Positions 22,149 to 34,362 of a stretch of 64,000 bases of DNA are shown here, piece after piece (within the stretch, counting starts at the first letter, position 1; the number at the start of each line of letters is the position of its first letter). The notes under the pieces are model-generated. The model was not told where the DNA came from and searched no databases. It worked only from the letters and a program-made list of their open reading frames with translations. The position numbers were made by a program, and so were the translations under genes. The stretch comes from Paragordius varius (lineage: Eukaryota > Nematomorpha). Location: positions 6,882,001 through 6,946,000 of the forward strand of contig OZ176054.1 of the NCBI GenBank assembly GCA_964247055.1. Reading direction: 5' to 3'.

Positions 22149-23000
22149 TATCCTATTACAGGTATCAAAAAAATAGAATAAAAATTATAGATTTACGATG
22201 TTCTTTAAGCTCATATACAGTTAGTCAATAACTCATCTTATCTTTTTCTAATGAACGGATAAAAATATTATATTTTTAAAAAATCGAGGGGCTTATGGTC
22301 CAACACGTCATTGAGTCAAAACGTACAGTAAAAATCCAAATTATAAGGTTGAGAACAAAAAAATTTATATCATTCGATAGCCTAAGTATTATTTTAAAAT
22401 CGTTTATAATTCTGGCAAACAGGTATTTGATTTAGTTACTAACCAAAATGACAAAATCGCATTTTCATCGCCAATTAAGTCGAATAAAAAATTATTCTTT
22501 AGGGGAAAACACGCGATTAAATTTTGTTAAATTGTATCTTAAAGATAACCATAAACGTAGAATTATATTAAAAATTAAGATCTTAATTTTTTCACATTAT
22601 AACTTTGAAAGACTTGCAAGAATATATGCAAAAAATTGCATTTCGGCATCGAATTTATACAAAAAACTGTTATGCGGTTTTAATTTTTATTATACCGCTG
22701 ATATATTTACAATGCATAAATGTTACCCCATACATCTAAGACTTATAGAAAAAGGAAAATTTCAATGTATTTTCTAAATAAATCGTTAGAAATAACAAAA
22801 TCATTTTTTTGCTTTTAAAACAGGAGATTCAAAGAAAGTAAATGATTTGAATCGCAATTTACGTGCTAAAAATCAGTATGCTTATTAAACGTCAAAAATG
22901 ATTAAATTCTTTAGTCTCTAGGAAGTAATAAATATTGATGGAATTTAATATTAATAAAGTGGTATTGGAAAAAGTGTTGAGAAAATGTAATTCATTTAAC
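22149..23000. other. AT-rich intergenic DNA
   Basis: A 109-codon frame at 22448-22777 matches no protein family I recognise and is not called. Nothing else was seen. Confidence 0.35.
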
Positions 23001-23274
23001 ATATACCATTTAGAGTTTAAAATCACCCTTGAACAATTCAAATTCACCCTAAAATAAATTATGTGTTTTTTAAGATCAAAAAATACCATTATTTTATAAT
23101 ATTTTTAAAATATGAAATTCTGTTTAAAAAAATAATGTAATGCTGAAAAAATAATACTCTACGGTAAAAATATGTTTCGCATTGGAGTTTTCGAAAACAC
23201 ATAATTTATTTTTAGGCTTATAGAGGGTAAATTTGAATTGTTTAAGGATGATTTTGAATTGTAAATGGTATATA
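23001..23274. mobile_element. long-TIR MITE of the ATACCATTT family, copy A
   Basis: Begins ATATACCATTTAGAGTTTAA and ends with the reverse, TTGAATTGTAAATGGTATAT. The ~85-bp arms contain iterated TTGAACAATTCAAATTCACCC-like units and an ATAATTTATGTGTTTT-like inner word. It is flanked by TA. A relative is at 55274-55625, and a more distant one at 38872-39450. Confidence 0.8.
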
Positions 23275-24346
23275 TATTAAGTTGCTGTGCTGATATAACT
23301 TTTGTTTTGTTTTCAATTTAACGCATCTAAGATTCGAGCAAGTCTAAATTTTAATCGTAAAATAATATTTAAGCGTTTTTAAAAATGATGAAGAGATATT
23401 AAGCGTTACGTTGTTTGAGCAGAATATTATAAACAGATTTAATATTCATAATTTTGGTTTCTATGATAATTTTTATTTACAAATATTGGTAAGTGTAGTA
23501 TTCTAAAATTTTGGTGCAATCCAATTTTTATTGTTTATTTTAACAATTGGACAAAATATTTTTGAGTTAACATTAATAAACCTATATTCGTTGTGAAATC
23601 AAAGTTTTTTATTTCGAATTTATTAATGAGAGCTATAAAGGAATCTTTTTCTTTACATGAATGATATTAGAATATGCAGTTAAAAATTACATAAATAATT
23701 AATTATATATAAATATATGCAAATAAAATTATGGTCTTTTGTTATAATATATTAGGCATTAACGAGATAATTTCTAGGTTTCAGCAGCACATATATACAA
23801 AAAAAATATGTAAAAATATGATAATGGATTTCGTCCATTTATCATTATACCATCCTTCATTCCTTTTCATTAACAATGTATAATATTATAAGGAAGGTGT
23901 TTGCCCCATCATTAAACTTTAAATAGCGACATATGAATTGTTTATTCTTTAGGATAATTGTTCCTGTTGGTAAAAATTTTGATGGTTAAAAATATATAAA
24001 AAGAGAGAGTTTTTGTTTTACAAAAACAATTTTCCATCATAAATGTAAGAAGATTTTGCATTTATGTGAATGAACGAAAAGAAACCGAACCACGGTTGGA
24101 CCTTAGCTCATTCATATTTGGGTGTCTGATTTCATTTTTATGGAATAAATGGCTTTAAAAGACTTTCTTAGCAGTCGTCACTTACAGATGTATTGTCATA
24201 AGTTATTACCGGTTAACTATGAAAAGATATAAGTGAAAGGTTCTCAGACGATTAATTTGATACTCCATTTTATTCATCTGGCATCAAACGACAAACACAC
24301 ACGCACACAAGTTGAATTCGCTAAAAACTAGCATTATTCAGTAATC
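23275..24346. other. AT-rich intergenic DNA
   Basis: No gene or known repeat recognised before the mariner relic. Confidence 0.35.
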
Positions 24347-25560
24347 ATGTCAAATTTTATGCTTGAAAAAGAACATCTGTGGAACGCATTGCCATCAGAA
24401 TAAAAAGACTGAAATTTATATTAGCTAGCAGACATATATTGTCAACATGCTCTATCGATTAACACATGTGAAACATAGTTTGGAAATATTAAAATTTGTG
24501 GTTTCGCGTGAGAGAGTGTGGGCGCTCTGGAAGACCACACAACTTCGAAGACGATAAATTACAATGTTGTTGGATGATGACCCAACTCTATGCAACAATC
24601 GGCTATAGCATACCATGTATATAAAAAAATAATCGATGGATGTCTCAATGGGAAAGACCAAAAAACTTGGTAAATGGATCCAACACAATTTAAATGAACG
24701 CCAAATCGAAAACGACAAAGCGATGTGTAAACGCACAAAAATAAATCGTTTAATGCTGGGAAAGTGATTTATTTTGCAAATAATTGTGCCAAAAATCCTA
24801 GATTTCGCCATTCCAAGTCGGCCCATTAACACCAATGGCAAATCGCTTTGGCCAGATAACAGTGGTTGGTAGGACCAGAGCGACATTTTTTATGAACTTT
24901 CACAACGCGGTCAACCGCTAAAATACAACACTATCGCCAAAAAATGATTAATCACAGATTAACTGAAAAACGACCCGAATGGGCCAGAAGAAATGGCTTG
25001 GTCGATGAGGATTAACCACCTTTCGCTTTGATAGGAAATTCTTTGGGATTTGCTGAACTCTCCTGACCTAGCGCCATCTCGAGGCGTAGTTAGAGGGGGA
25101 AAGGGGGCTGATGCACCGGGCGCCATAGTTGGCCCCGGATTTGAAAATTTTTAATTAAAAAAATGGGCATTTAAAAGTTATTATTGTAAATAATACATAA
25201 AAATCACCCATTTATGAGTGATCATGATCACGGTTTGAATTTGATTATTTGTTTAAAATGTAAGGGTTTGCATGGCGGGAGAGGCACCATCACGATGCAC
25301 GGGGCGCCAGAAATGAAAGCTACGCCTCTGCGCCATCTTACTAATTCAACTTCGGATCAATAAGGCCCACCCTTGCAGACCAGTACTTCAATAATTTCAA
25401 AACATTGGAAAATAATTTAACAAATGGTTTGCTTCCAAAGTCAGTCAGTTTATCAGGCACAGCATTCACTACCCGGAAGCCAAATATTTTGAATCAAATA
25501 AATAAATCATTTCTCAAAATTTCATTTTCGATTGTAAAAAACTGGTAAAAATAATGAATA
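24347..25560 (+). pseudogene. decayed mariner transposase, split by a hAT MITE
   Basis: The plus strand reads MSNFMLEKEHLWNALPSE, then after breaks KKLGKWIQHNLNERQIENDK, RRNGLVDED, LNSPDLAPS and, past the insertion, FNKWFASKVSQFIRHSIHY. These match in order the mariner transposase N-terminus, the KLGKWVPHEL motif, the HHPPYSPDLAPSDYHLF box and the WFASKDEQFF...GI tail. Many stops and frame changes are present, so it is inactive. The coding remnant is interrupted after APS by the hAT-type MITE at 25080-25330. Element termini were not found. Confidence 0.82.
25080..25330. mobile_element. hAT-type MITE (AGGCGTAG ends), copy 1
   Basis: Flanked by a perfect 8-bp duplication CGCCATCT at 25072-25079 and 25331-25338. 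Ends are CGAGGCGTAG and CTACGCCTCTG (inverted). The 251-bp body holds a CACCCATTTATGAGTG hairpin near the middle. The duplicated bases are the mariner codons for A-P-S, so the host site is unambiguous. Relatives lie at 33776-33997 and 37522-37761. Confidence 0.9.
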
Positions 25561-25564
25561 CATT

Positions 25565-27496
25565 CGGTATATTTCCCGTCATCCCTTACATTTAACAACA
25601 CTTTTTGGCCGTTTTTGTTTTAGCATTCTTTATTGTATAATCTAATGAATAAAAAATTTATTTTATTTTAAAATATTTTTGAAGTGCCATCTTATCTATA
25701 TTATCCAGAGAACAAAATAAATAAATATTATATTATTTTGCTAAAAAAAATTTTGAATAAATGGGCTGTTAAAATAAAGCGTAAAATTAATAAACGGGGT
25801 TTGTGATATAATTTTTTTTCCTTTTAAAATTTACCATCGATTTGTATAAAAAGGCGAACGTTTATTAGTGATTATACAAAAAAAATTCAAATGAGATTAT
25901 ATGTTTGTTAAAATCCAAAAAGTAGTGGGCTCAAAAATAGGGTGGTGAGTGCTATCATTTAAAAGTATGGTAAACTCGAAATGCGCTTACCTTAAAGTTA
26001 AGTCGCAAACACTGGTTTAATGTCTCTAATAATCGTATTCTTGGATCCTTTTTGAATTAAAATGTATATTTTCTCCATTCACTGTCGTTTCATTTATTAT
26101 AATTTTATTTTAGGCATATCATCCAATTTTTATATAAAATACAGATTAAGTGAAGAAATATAAACGGTATATGCATTAGACCAGCCACCAATATACAAAA
26201 ATCTAATACTTACAATAAATCGGATTATAATCTAAAAACGTATTTTTGGTAATTTACTTAAACAATTTGAGGGATTTTTAAGCAGGCAAGCGTTTCAAAG
26301 ATAATTGGAAATTTTATGGCGGACCCCCTTGAATTTCGGAATTACACGAAATTCGTTTAATATCTTCTATATACTCTTTGTCATTCCATATTATATTGCA
26401 TTTAGCTTTGATGTAGATATACGCACACATATTTCATTTCAAAAATAAATTATTTTTTATTGATTTTACAACAAAAACAAAACGCATTTTTACCTATTAT
26501 TAGTGTGCTATATGTACATACGGATATGCGCTAATTTTAAAATATGTATAATAATAATTTTTACAAATATTTTATTATATATTTTTAAATGCGCGCACTA
26601 AAATATAAAAATTAGGGACATAATCTAAACCGTGTATGACAAGTGTGCCAAAACTGTATAAATATAAAAATAAACCTGCTCAGTAAAAGGCGCAAAATTG
26701 TTTTTTTGCAGGACTTTAAATAATATCCAAAATTTATTCCATCAGTCTCAACAATGACAATACATGTATGTGTGTTTTGTTGTTTAAAAAGCACACTACT
26801 AAAAGATTGTTTTTGTTCGGAAATGCGTTTCCGTTATTAGTGCACAGATTTTATGAATTTTAGGCAAAAAAAAATTTTTGATTTAGTTTATATATGTACA
26901 TATATTAAACGACAATATTAAAAAGCTTAGGTATATTCATATCATAATAAAACTAAAAGTGAATAAAACAAAATAAAACATAATGCTTTAATTAGGCAAA
27001 GTTGAGAAGTATATATAAAATTTTTAGAGTACAGTACAGTACATTATTTTATATGTTAGGCATTTGACCTGAACAGGAGTCGTAAAATGTTGTAAATTTC
27101 AAAATCTAAATATCATTGAATTATGTCAAATTCCGAAATGCTCTATAGGAAAATCAATTTAAAATTTTTAAGATATTAAATCTGAGATTTATTATAGTAT
27201 TCGAAATTGTCAGTGTATGAATGATAAAATTGGTTTAGAAGGTCAATTATCATGTATTGTCTCCACCCACTTTATAGTAAATAATCCCTTTTTACAGGAT
27301 AAAAAAACCACTTCAACATCATTTATAATTAGCTCAATCTGGTCAAATGAATATAATTCAAGTGTCTAATACTATTATAAACTATTTATTATAAATTTTG
27401 TCGCTTTCATTTAACGCTCTAGAATCTGAGTATAAAATAAAAAATTAGGTTTATTTCCCTAAACACATTCTTTTGTCCAGATATGTGGGATATTTT

Positions 27497-27545
<49 letters not shown>

Positions 27546-29309
27546 CCAGTAACTGTGTAACAATGTTTCAAGTCTTAACATTATTTATTGGAACAATGGC
27601 AAAGCAGGAATGGAAAATGAAACAAAAAAACGTGTGAGAACTAAATGGAGGTGCGGGGACTCACTCAATTAAAAATCCATTAAAAAGCTTTTAATGAAAT
27701 TAATATATGTCTAATAATATAACAATAGCTACTAACTATATATTTATTGATGGAGCTTTAAATAAAATATAAAACACACACTATTGTTCAATATATATAA
27801 CATAAGACTACTCATTTTTATATCTTGTTTAATATTTATACGTATATTGTATAATAATAATTAACTGTGGTGAATTCAAGTGCCATTCGGAGTAGTTTGG
27901 TATCATGACAGGAGTATAATCCACATATTTGGAAAAAAAGATTAAATGATAAATAAAAACGCATATTTAAGGTATAATTTAGTTTGAAATTAATATATGT
28001 ACGTACTTTATGCATGGAAATTTGAAAATTTACTGTTGCTGTCTAAAAACTTAGACATTAATGGCGTTTTAATATATTGGCCCAAAGTTTTTTTAATTAT
28101 CTTTTCATTCAAAATGTGATTCACTGTGAACAATTCACAATCTTTTTTGCACAAAAAAATAAATTGATATAAATTTTCGCTATGTAGGGCTTGGCAGTCT
28201 TTTCTGGGTTTCTTTATGAAGTATTAAAATATATAGCGATAAACACTACTAATTATATTTGCGGATATTTTCTAAATTTATATATCATATTTTAATTTTG
28301 ACAAAACTCACAAATCTTTTTTTGTAATTCCATCGAACTCGAATCAAGCTGGGAAGAATAGGCTTTGCATAATAATTTTATGATTTCTCTAATATATTAT
28401 GTGCCCCAAAAAATATAAGGCAAATGACTCTTTCATCCCAAAATTCTGATTGTAGAAATATACTATACGCCTTATAATTAGAGGATTTATTAAGTCATGT
28501 TGCAGAGTTCATTCTCTAAAAATCGTTACAAAATAAAAAAAGATAATACTGTAATTTATAAATACATTCTAAGCACTAAAAAAGCGCCAAAATTAGGTAA
28601 GCCTCATTGATTTAATTTTATTTCCTGACATATATATGTATTTATTTTGTTAGGTTCAAAAAAACATTTATAAATATTTTTACTGTTTTAATACAGTATA
28701 TAAAATCGTACATTTCTGTTATTTTGCATATTACGAAAACAAAGAAAATTCATACCAACTAAACAAAATGTATATAATATATATATACATATACATAAGA
28801 AAAATGCCAATCATTATTAAAAAATATATCCTTAAATTTTGTTATACATAGTATCAGATTCTCAAATTTGTCCTTTCTTATATCTGTTCATATATATATA
28901 TATATAATCTATGTCTATTTTTTTAAGTTACAATTTTCCATACAATTTTAATTATATTTTTTGAACTAAATGTATTTTCGAGAAATCTAGATTTTAGAAA
29001 TTAACAATTTTTTAATTTCTGTCAAATGCCATATTGATTCTTGAATATCACTAATTTTTAGTCAGAAAATATGCTTTCCCAAACTCAGTATTTAGAATTT
29101 CTTATCAATATCAATGGCCGATAGTGCAAACAAACTTATGTCAACTTGATAAATAGTTTATTAAACGATTCTTGTTTCGCACTATATTACCATTATTCTC
29201 TCTTACTTCTTCTGTAATTCAACCAAAAAAATATATATGTAAAATAGATGATTCTATTCCTACTCTAATTGTCTAAATTTCGAAACCAAATTATTATCTC
29301 CTTTGTTTA
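25565..29309. other. gene-free AT-rich DNA 5' of Islet
   Basis: Long non-coding tract that must contain the Islet promoter and any near enhancers. No confident core promoter was found. Contains the 43-bp TA repeat at 27499-27541. No coding exon was recognised. Confidence 0.4.
27499..27541. repeat. (AT)n microsatellite
   Basis: About 21 uninterrupted AT dinucleotides, the longest such run in the window. Confidence 0.95.
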
Positions 29310-32300
29310 ATGAAAATGGAACAACCTATTAATACAAAAAACTTAACTCTGGCACCACCAATTTGTGCCGGTTGTAAGGGGGAAATCCGAGATCAATTTA
29401 TGTTACGCGTTTCCCCAGACATGGAGTGGCACTCAAAGTGTCTCAAATGTGAAATTTGTCGCCAAAGTTTGGATGAAAGTGCGTCCACTTGTTACGTTAA
29501 ATACGGCAAAACGTATTGTAAAAAGGATTATTACAAGTAGTATTGTTTTTTATGCTTGTTTCAACTTAATTTTTCCAAAGAATATGTAACTTTACTCTTT
29601 TACACAATTATACAATATGTATTTATTAACATGAATTTACATGTGGGTTAGCTAACTAAATATATTGGCGGTTTTTTATTATTTTTACGTTTTGGACCAA
29701 ACATTTGAAAATAAAATTGTTTAAAATAGTTAAATCACTCACGAATTTTTATCTAATAGATTTATTTGAAAATCTAATAGGTTTTTTAAATAAACAACCA
29801 ATTTTTTCTGAAGAAACGTCAATCAATTTTTTGCATCTTAAATTCATTGAAATGAATGTATATGCATGAAAAAATTTAATTTTGTCAGGATTATGGTAGT
29901 TAATAAATATTATAGTTCTTAGAATTGGTTGGTAAATCAATTATTTTTAAATTTCATGTCTATTTTAAATTTTTTAAATAATTGCTATCATCTATAGTAA
30001 AACTTTTCAGCCGTAATTTAAATTTTTAATAGGGGGTAAAATTACAAAATAAATAAATTTTAATTAAACGCTTTAGAGATTGAAATTTTGACGACTTAAA
30101 TCACTAAATATACAGTATCTAAAAAGTTATATAATTAATCAATTCACATTACAGCTTATTTGGTGTGCGTTGTAATGGATGTGGTTTACCATTCACCAAA
30201 TCGGATTTAGTGATGAGAGCTAAACAGTTGATATTCCACACACATTGTTTTCAGTGTTGGACATGCCATAAACTATTGCTGCCTGGAGAACAGTTTACGC
30301 TAAAGAGCCCGGAAAATTGGCTTTTTTGTACGTTTCATATAAATGCAAAATCTTGTGGTACAACTTTTTTTGAAACCATAAGTAGCGCAGATGATAATAA
30401 CATGTGCAGTAAAACATACTTCTCCAGTTACAATTATGATTATTTAAGCAATACTTGTGCCCAAAGTAATGGGTACTTAGACAGCATTTCCCTTTACCCA
30501 AATGATAAAAGGGGCGATTTATTCTGGCCCCAACCCATATCAAATAATGGCGTTAGTGATATGACAAATGGTATAGGTAATCAAAATTTTTGGACCGTAG
30601 AACATAGTTCAAGTTTGAAGTTGGGTTCCCAACCTAATACATCATTAAGTTCCACCGCTTGTGTTGATACCTTTTTTGAAACTGGCGGGAAAAACACAGG
30701 CCCCACCTTTGGAGAACTAACTGACACAAATCTTGGCAAAGAGAACACTATCCGAAAGACACCATCGAACGATGAACCTTTAAAAAATTATGAAAGAAAA
30801 AATGAAGATGAAGAATTTGATATATTTCAAGAGAATAATACGACGAAACTCATGTCTGGCGGCAATATCTCGTCCGCCACAATCAGTACAAAAACATCAA
30901 CCAATTATACATCACTTTTAGATTTAATACCTTTGGCACCACCTATACCACACTCACAGCTAATGGACGAGAATACGGACAAAAGCAAATGCAATTTTAT
31001 GTTAACTTCACATCCCTCAGAATATATGTTTAGACAAAGAAATATGATGGAGCCGTCAATCGAATCTCTTGATAATAAGCACGAATTTTTTGTTGACCCG
31101 ACTGTAAAACGACAAAAATTGGAAGGTGTAGAAGACACTTCGTTCCTGATAGATGATGACGACGAGGATGATATTACTGGACCGGCAGACGAGATGATGG
31201 ATGACAATAGTTCAGATATTTTAAGCAATAACAGTAGTTCTATCATATATAACAACAATAATAATAGCAAAAACAATTTAAACATTTCCTCCAATCATCA
31301 ACAACCAAATGGGATAAATCAAATGAATGGACATACCTCCCATCCGCATAATGAATCCAATTGCAATGATTTACCATCGTATAGTTCAGCAGGCCCCATA
31401 AACTCTACACCGATGTCCAATTATATAAGGGATCACGCTACCAATAATATGCGACCACAAGGAAATACAGCGGGTCTTTATCGGGGTGGAAACCATCATC
31501 CACTTTTCTATCACCATCATGGCAATCATCATCATCCTCATCGTTACCACGGAAACCATCACCATGGTAACGGGAATAGTAGCAATAATAATCTTGATAA
31601 CAACAATAATAATAAGGTGACACGAGTTCGAACCGTATTGAATGAAAAACAGCTGCACACCCTACGGACCTGTTATAATGCAAACCCACGTCCCGATGCC
31701 CTGATGAAGGAACAGTTGGTAGAGATGACGGGATTAAGTCCCAGGGTTATACGCGTTTGGTTCCAAAACAAACGGTGTAAGGATAAGAAAAGGCAAATCC
31801 TCATGAAACAAATTAGCCAAGCACATGAAAAGGTATTTAATGATTTACTATTGCAATAAGTCTTTAGTTATTCACATTTTTTTTGAGAAAAGCAAATAGG
31901 CAGATACATGCTTATACAGTAACGAAACTATAGAACCACGGCATTAGAAGCCATCGGTTAAAAGGGACTGGTTTTTTTCTTTTTTTGTTTTTTTTTGGGG
32001 GGGCTTGAGATATTTTAAAGTTATTGTCCTGCTATTGTTGACTTATATTCTTTTGTTATATTTTAATTAGATCATAGTAAATGGTTCGGTACAATAATTT
32101 AAGTTAATCGAGTTATTGGTCTATAAGTTTCAATATGCGGGCACCCCGTCTCCTAAGGTTTCTAAATATAAAAAAACATAATGGATAAAAATGACCCATT
32201 TCGTATGGCGAATCCCCCAAATCCGTTTGATATAAGGAGCCTAATACCGTAAAATATAACCATTCACGTTTAATTTTAAAATATAAAAGCGCGTACAAAC

Positions 32301-34362
32301 TCTATCTGCTTAGTTTAGACAAAAAATACTAATTATTGTATTAACATCGTAATTAACCAAGAGCTATGTTTAATCGGTTAACCATTATTTACAAAGATGC
32401 CAAAATTCGCTGTATATAATGATGAATCTAGAAATTATTATATACCTTAATTTTTTAAATATGAAAATAATAAGCTTTTAATTTTTTTTATTTTTAAGAA
32501 GTTTTTAACAATAGACATTCATTATTATATCAATTTAAATATAAATGGAAATATACTCGTGTATAGCATTCACACATTAAAATTTAGTCGCACACGTCTG
32601 CTTTTGAACGTGAATATGGTCCGACTGGTCGTTATTTTATGACATTTTAAAATCAACAATATTGTATTTTTAAATTAGAGTGCTTATAAGTTTTTTCTTA
32701 TGGTCAACAGAACAATTACTATTTGATTCGCCATAAGTTGTATTTTTCTAAGATATTAGGCCTTATATTTTGTTTTGTAAAATCAACCATCTTGTATAAA
32801 AAAATATTGGATAATTTAAACGCTTTAAATAACCTGCTTAGCATTTATTTATTTCGTCTACCTGCTGATACCTGTGTATTGAGAAAGATTATAAAAATGG
32901 AATATATATATAATACATCATGCGCACTGAGGCAAAAACATTGATCATTAAAACAAAATGAGTGTTTTGCCTGCATTTAGGAACATATAACGAAAAGCAC
33001 TTAGCTTAATTGTTTTTTAAAGTGTTTATATTATATTTTTATTGGTTGTTAAAATGTGTTGTATTTATTTTTTACCTGTGCATGCATTTAGTATATAATA
33101 AGAGAGTGCATAAAAATTGATCATAACATGCACAAGGGAGTATATTAAAATTAAGGCTGAATTTATCGATTCAAACCTAATCTCAAATGTATGTTCAAAA
33201 AAGAGAAATTAAATTATACACCTAAGGATTTATTAGAGAATGTATAATAAAAACTTTTTATTGTAAAGGACCGAGAAATGTATTTGTATTTAAAAAGTTA
33301 TACGGTTAAGACTATTTGTACAATCTATATTTTGATTACATTATCTGTAATTTAGATGATTTCCTCTGGGAATTCACCCTAACATTTAACTTAACTTAGC
33401 GTCGCTGTTTTTGACACTTTTATTACAGCAAGAATTATTATACGATTGGTAATAAAAAATAAACTTATATAATTTATCAGAGATTGGAAATGAAACCGTT
33501 TCTAAGTCCTAAACGGTTTTAAAAAATATATAAAATATTCCTTTAATTTACTATTTTAATATAATATAAGCTTGTTTTAAAACATTAATTTATTTGAAAT
33601 ACAAAATTATATACTCTTAATTTCTTTCCAGAAAAGAGTTGAATGAAATTCGTTTATTAACATTTAGCTCTTGAATCACATTTTATCAAAGTGATTTGGC
33701 TATTTGTAATTTAAAAACAATATAAACCAGAAGCCCTATTCATAAACCAATGCAATCGAAACCACGGCTCTAAAGCAGAAGAGGGAAAGGGGGGCTAAAA
33801 TTTTCTAAATTTATTTGGAAAAAATAGGTATTTAAAAGTTATTTTTTAAATAATACATTAAATATCACCCATATATGAGTGATTATGACCACGCTTTAAA
33901 ATTGATTATTTTTTTAAAATGCAAGGGATCGTATAGAGGCGAGGGGTACCATATAGGATTCATGTACCCGGTACCAGAAATGCAAGCTACGTCTTTGCTA
34001 TAAAGGTTCCTCTTAGCATCTCTAGGGAACCAACCTGGAAAAGGATTAAAAAATTTATGTTAAAAGTGTGGCAAAAATCTGATTTACTGTAAAACAACGC
34101 AATCTATTTAAGCTTTACGAATAAATAAGTACATTTAGATATGTTAAAATATATATATATATATATATATACCCTAATTAATGCCTCCCTCATTTAATTT
34201 GCTCTTTAAATTTTATCTAATACTTTTGAAATTATTTTTTTGTAGGGCTTGACCTCGTTACATGGAATACCTTTAATTGCACACAGTCCAATCCATCATG
34301 AATTAAATGCCAATATGCCATATCACATGGAGATACAATCTTTCCCTCTAAATTCTAATTAA
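29310..34362 (+). CDS. tup: LIM-homeobox transcription factor Islet (tailup)
   Basis: Three exons, 29310-29536, 30155-31832 and 34246-34362, encode about 673 aa. LIM1 (residues ~19-75) starts [23 protein letters not shown]2 starts after the first intron with [20 protein letters not shown] and ends at FCTFH. The homeodomain (~563-622) carries [19 protein letters not shown] and [16 protein letters not shown], practically identical to Islet proteins. The last exon gives [16 protein letters not shown] and MEIQSF, the Islet region that binds Lhx3/Lim3 homeodomain proteins, and ends a few residues later. The LIM-homeodomain linker is ~425 aa with Asn runs, an acidic DDDDEDD patch and a His-rich stretch, against ~50 aa in human ISL1. 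Reading through the second donor would add VFNDLLLQ and stop at 31859, losing the last exon. Islet factors specify motor neurons and heart/dorsal tissues. Confidence 0.96.
29537..30154 (+). other. Islet intron 1
   Basis: 618 bp from GTAGTATTG to ACATTACAG, separating LIM1 from LIM2. No repeat recognised. Confidence 0.85.
33776..33997. mobile_element. hAT-type MITE (AGGCGTAG family), copy 2
   Basis: Shares the CACCCATATATGAGTGAT hairpin and the flanking words of the copy at 25080-25330. Right end GCTACGTCTTTG. Flanked by 8-bp CTCTAAAG (33768-33775) and CTATAAAG (33998-34005), one mismatch. It lies inside Islet intron 2. Confidence 0.75.
34148..34171. repeat. (AT)n microsatellite
   Basis: About 12 AT units in Islet intron 2. 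Confidence 0.9.

Larger units (their letters stand above)
31833..34245 (+). other. Islet intron 2
   Basis: 2,413 bp from GTATTTAATG to TTTTTTTGTAG between the homeodomain and the C-terminal exon. It carries a hAT-type MITE at 33776-33997 and a TA microsatellite near its end. Retention would give a shorter C-terminus. Confidence 0.85.

Noticed and set aside
22448-22777. 109-codon open frame (MTKSHFHRQLSRI...)
   Set aside because: It resembles no family I know, and its Ile/Lys/Asn-rich composition is what random AT-rich DNA gives.
24452-24886. 144-codon frame on the minus strand
   Set aside because: It is the antisense shadow of the mariner relic on the plus strand.
27499-27541. TA run as an origin or regulatory element
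   Set aside because: Such runs occur at least six times in the window and are ordinary microsatellites here.
30905-31689. Three minus-strand frames of 83-129 codons
   Set aside because: Antisense shadows of the Islet exon, with composition set by its Asn and His codons.
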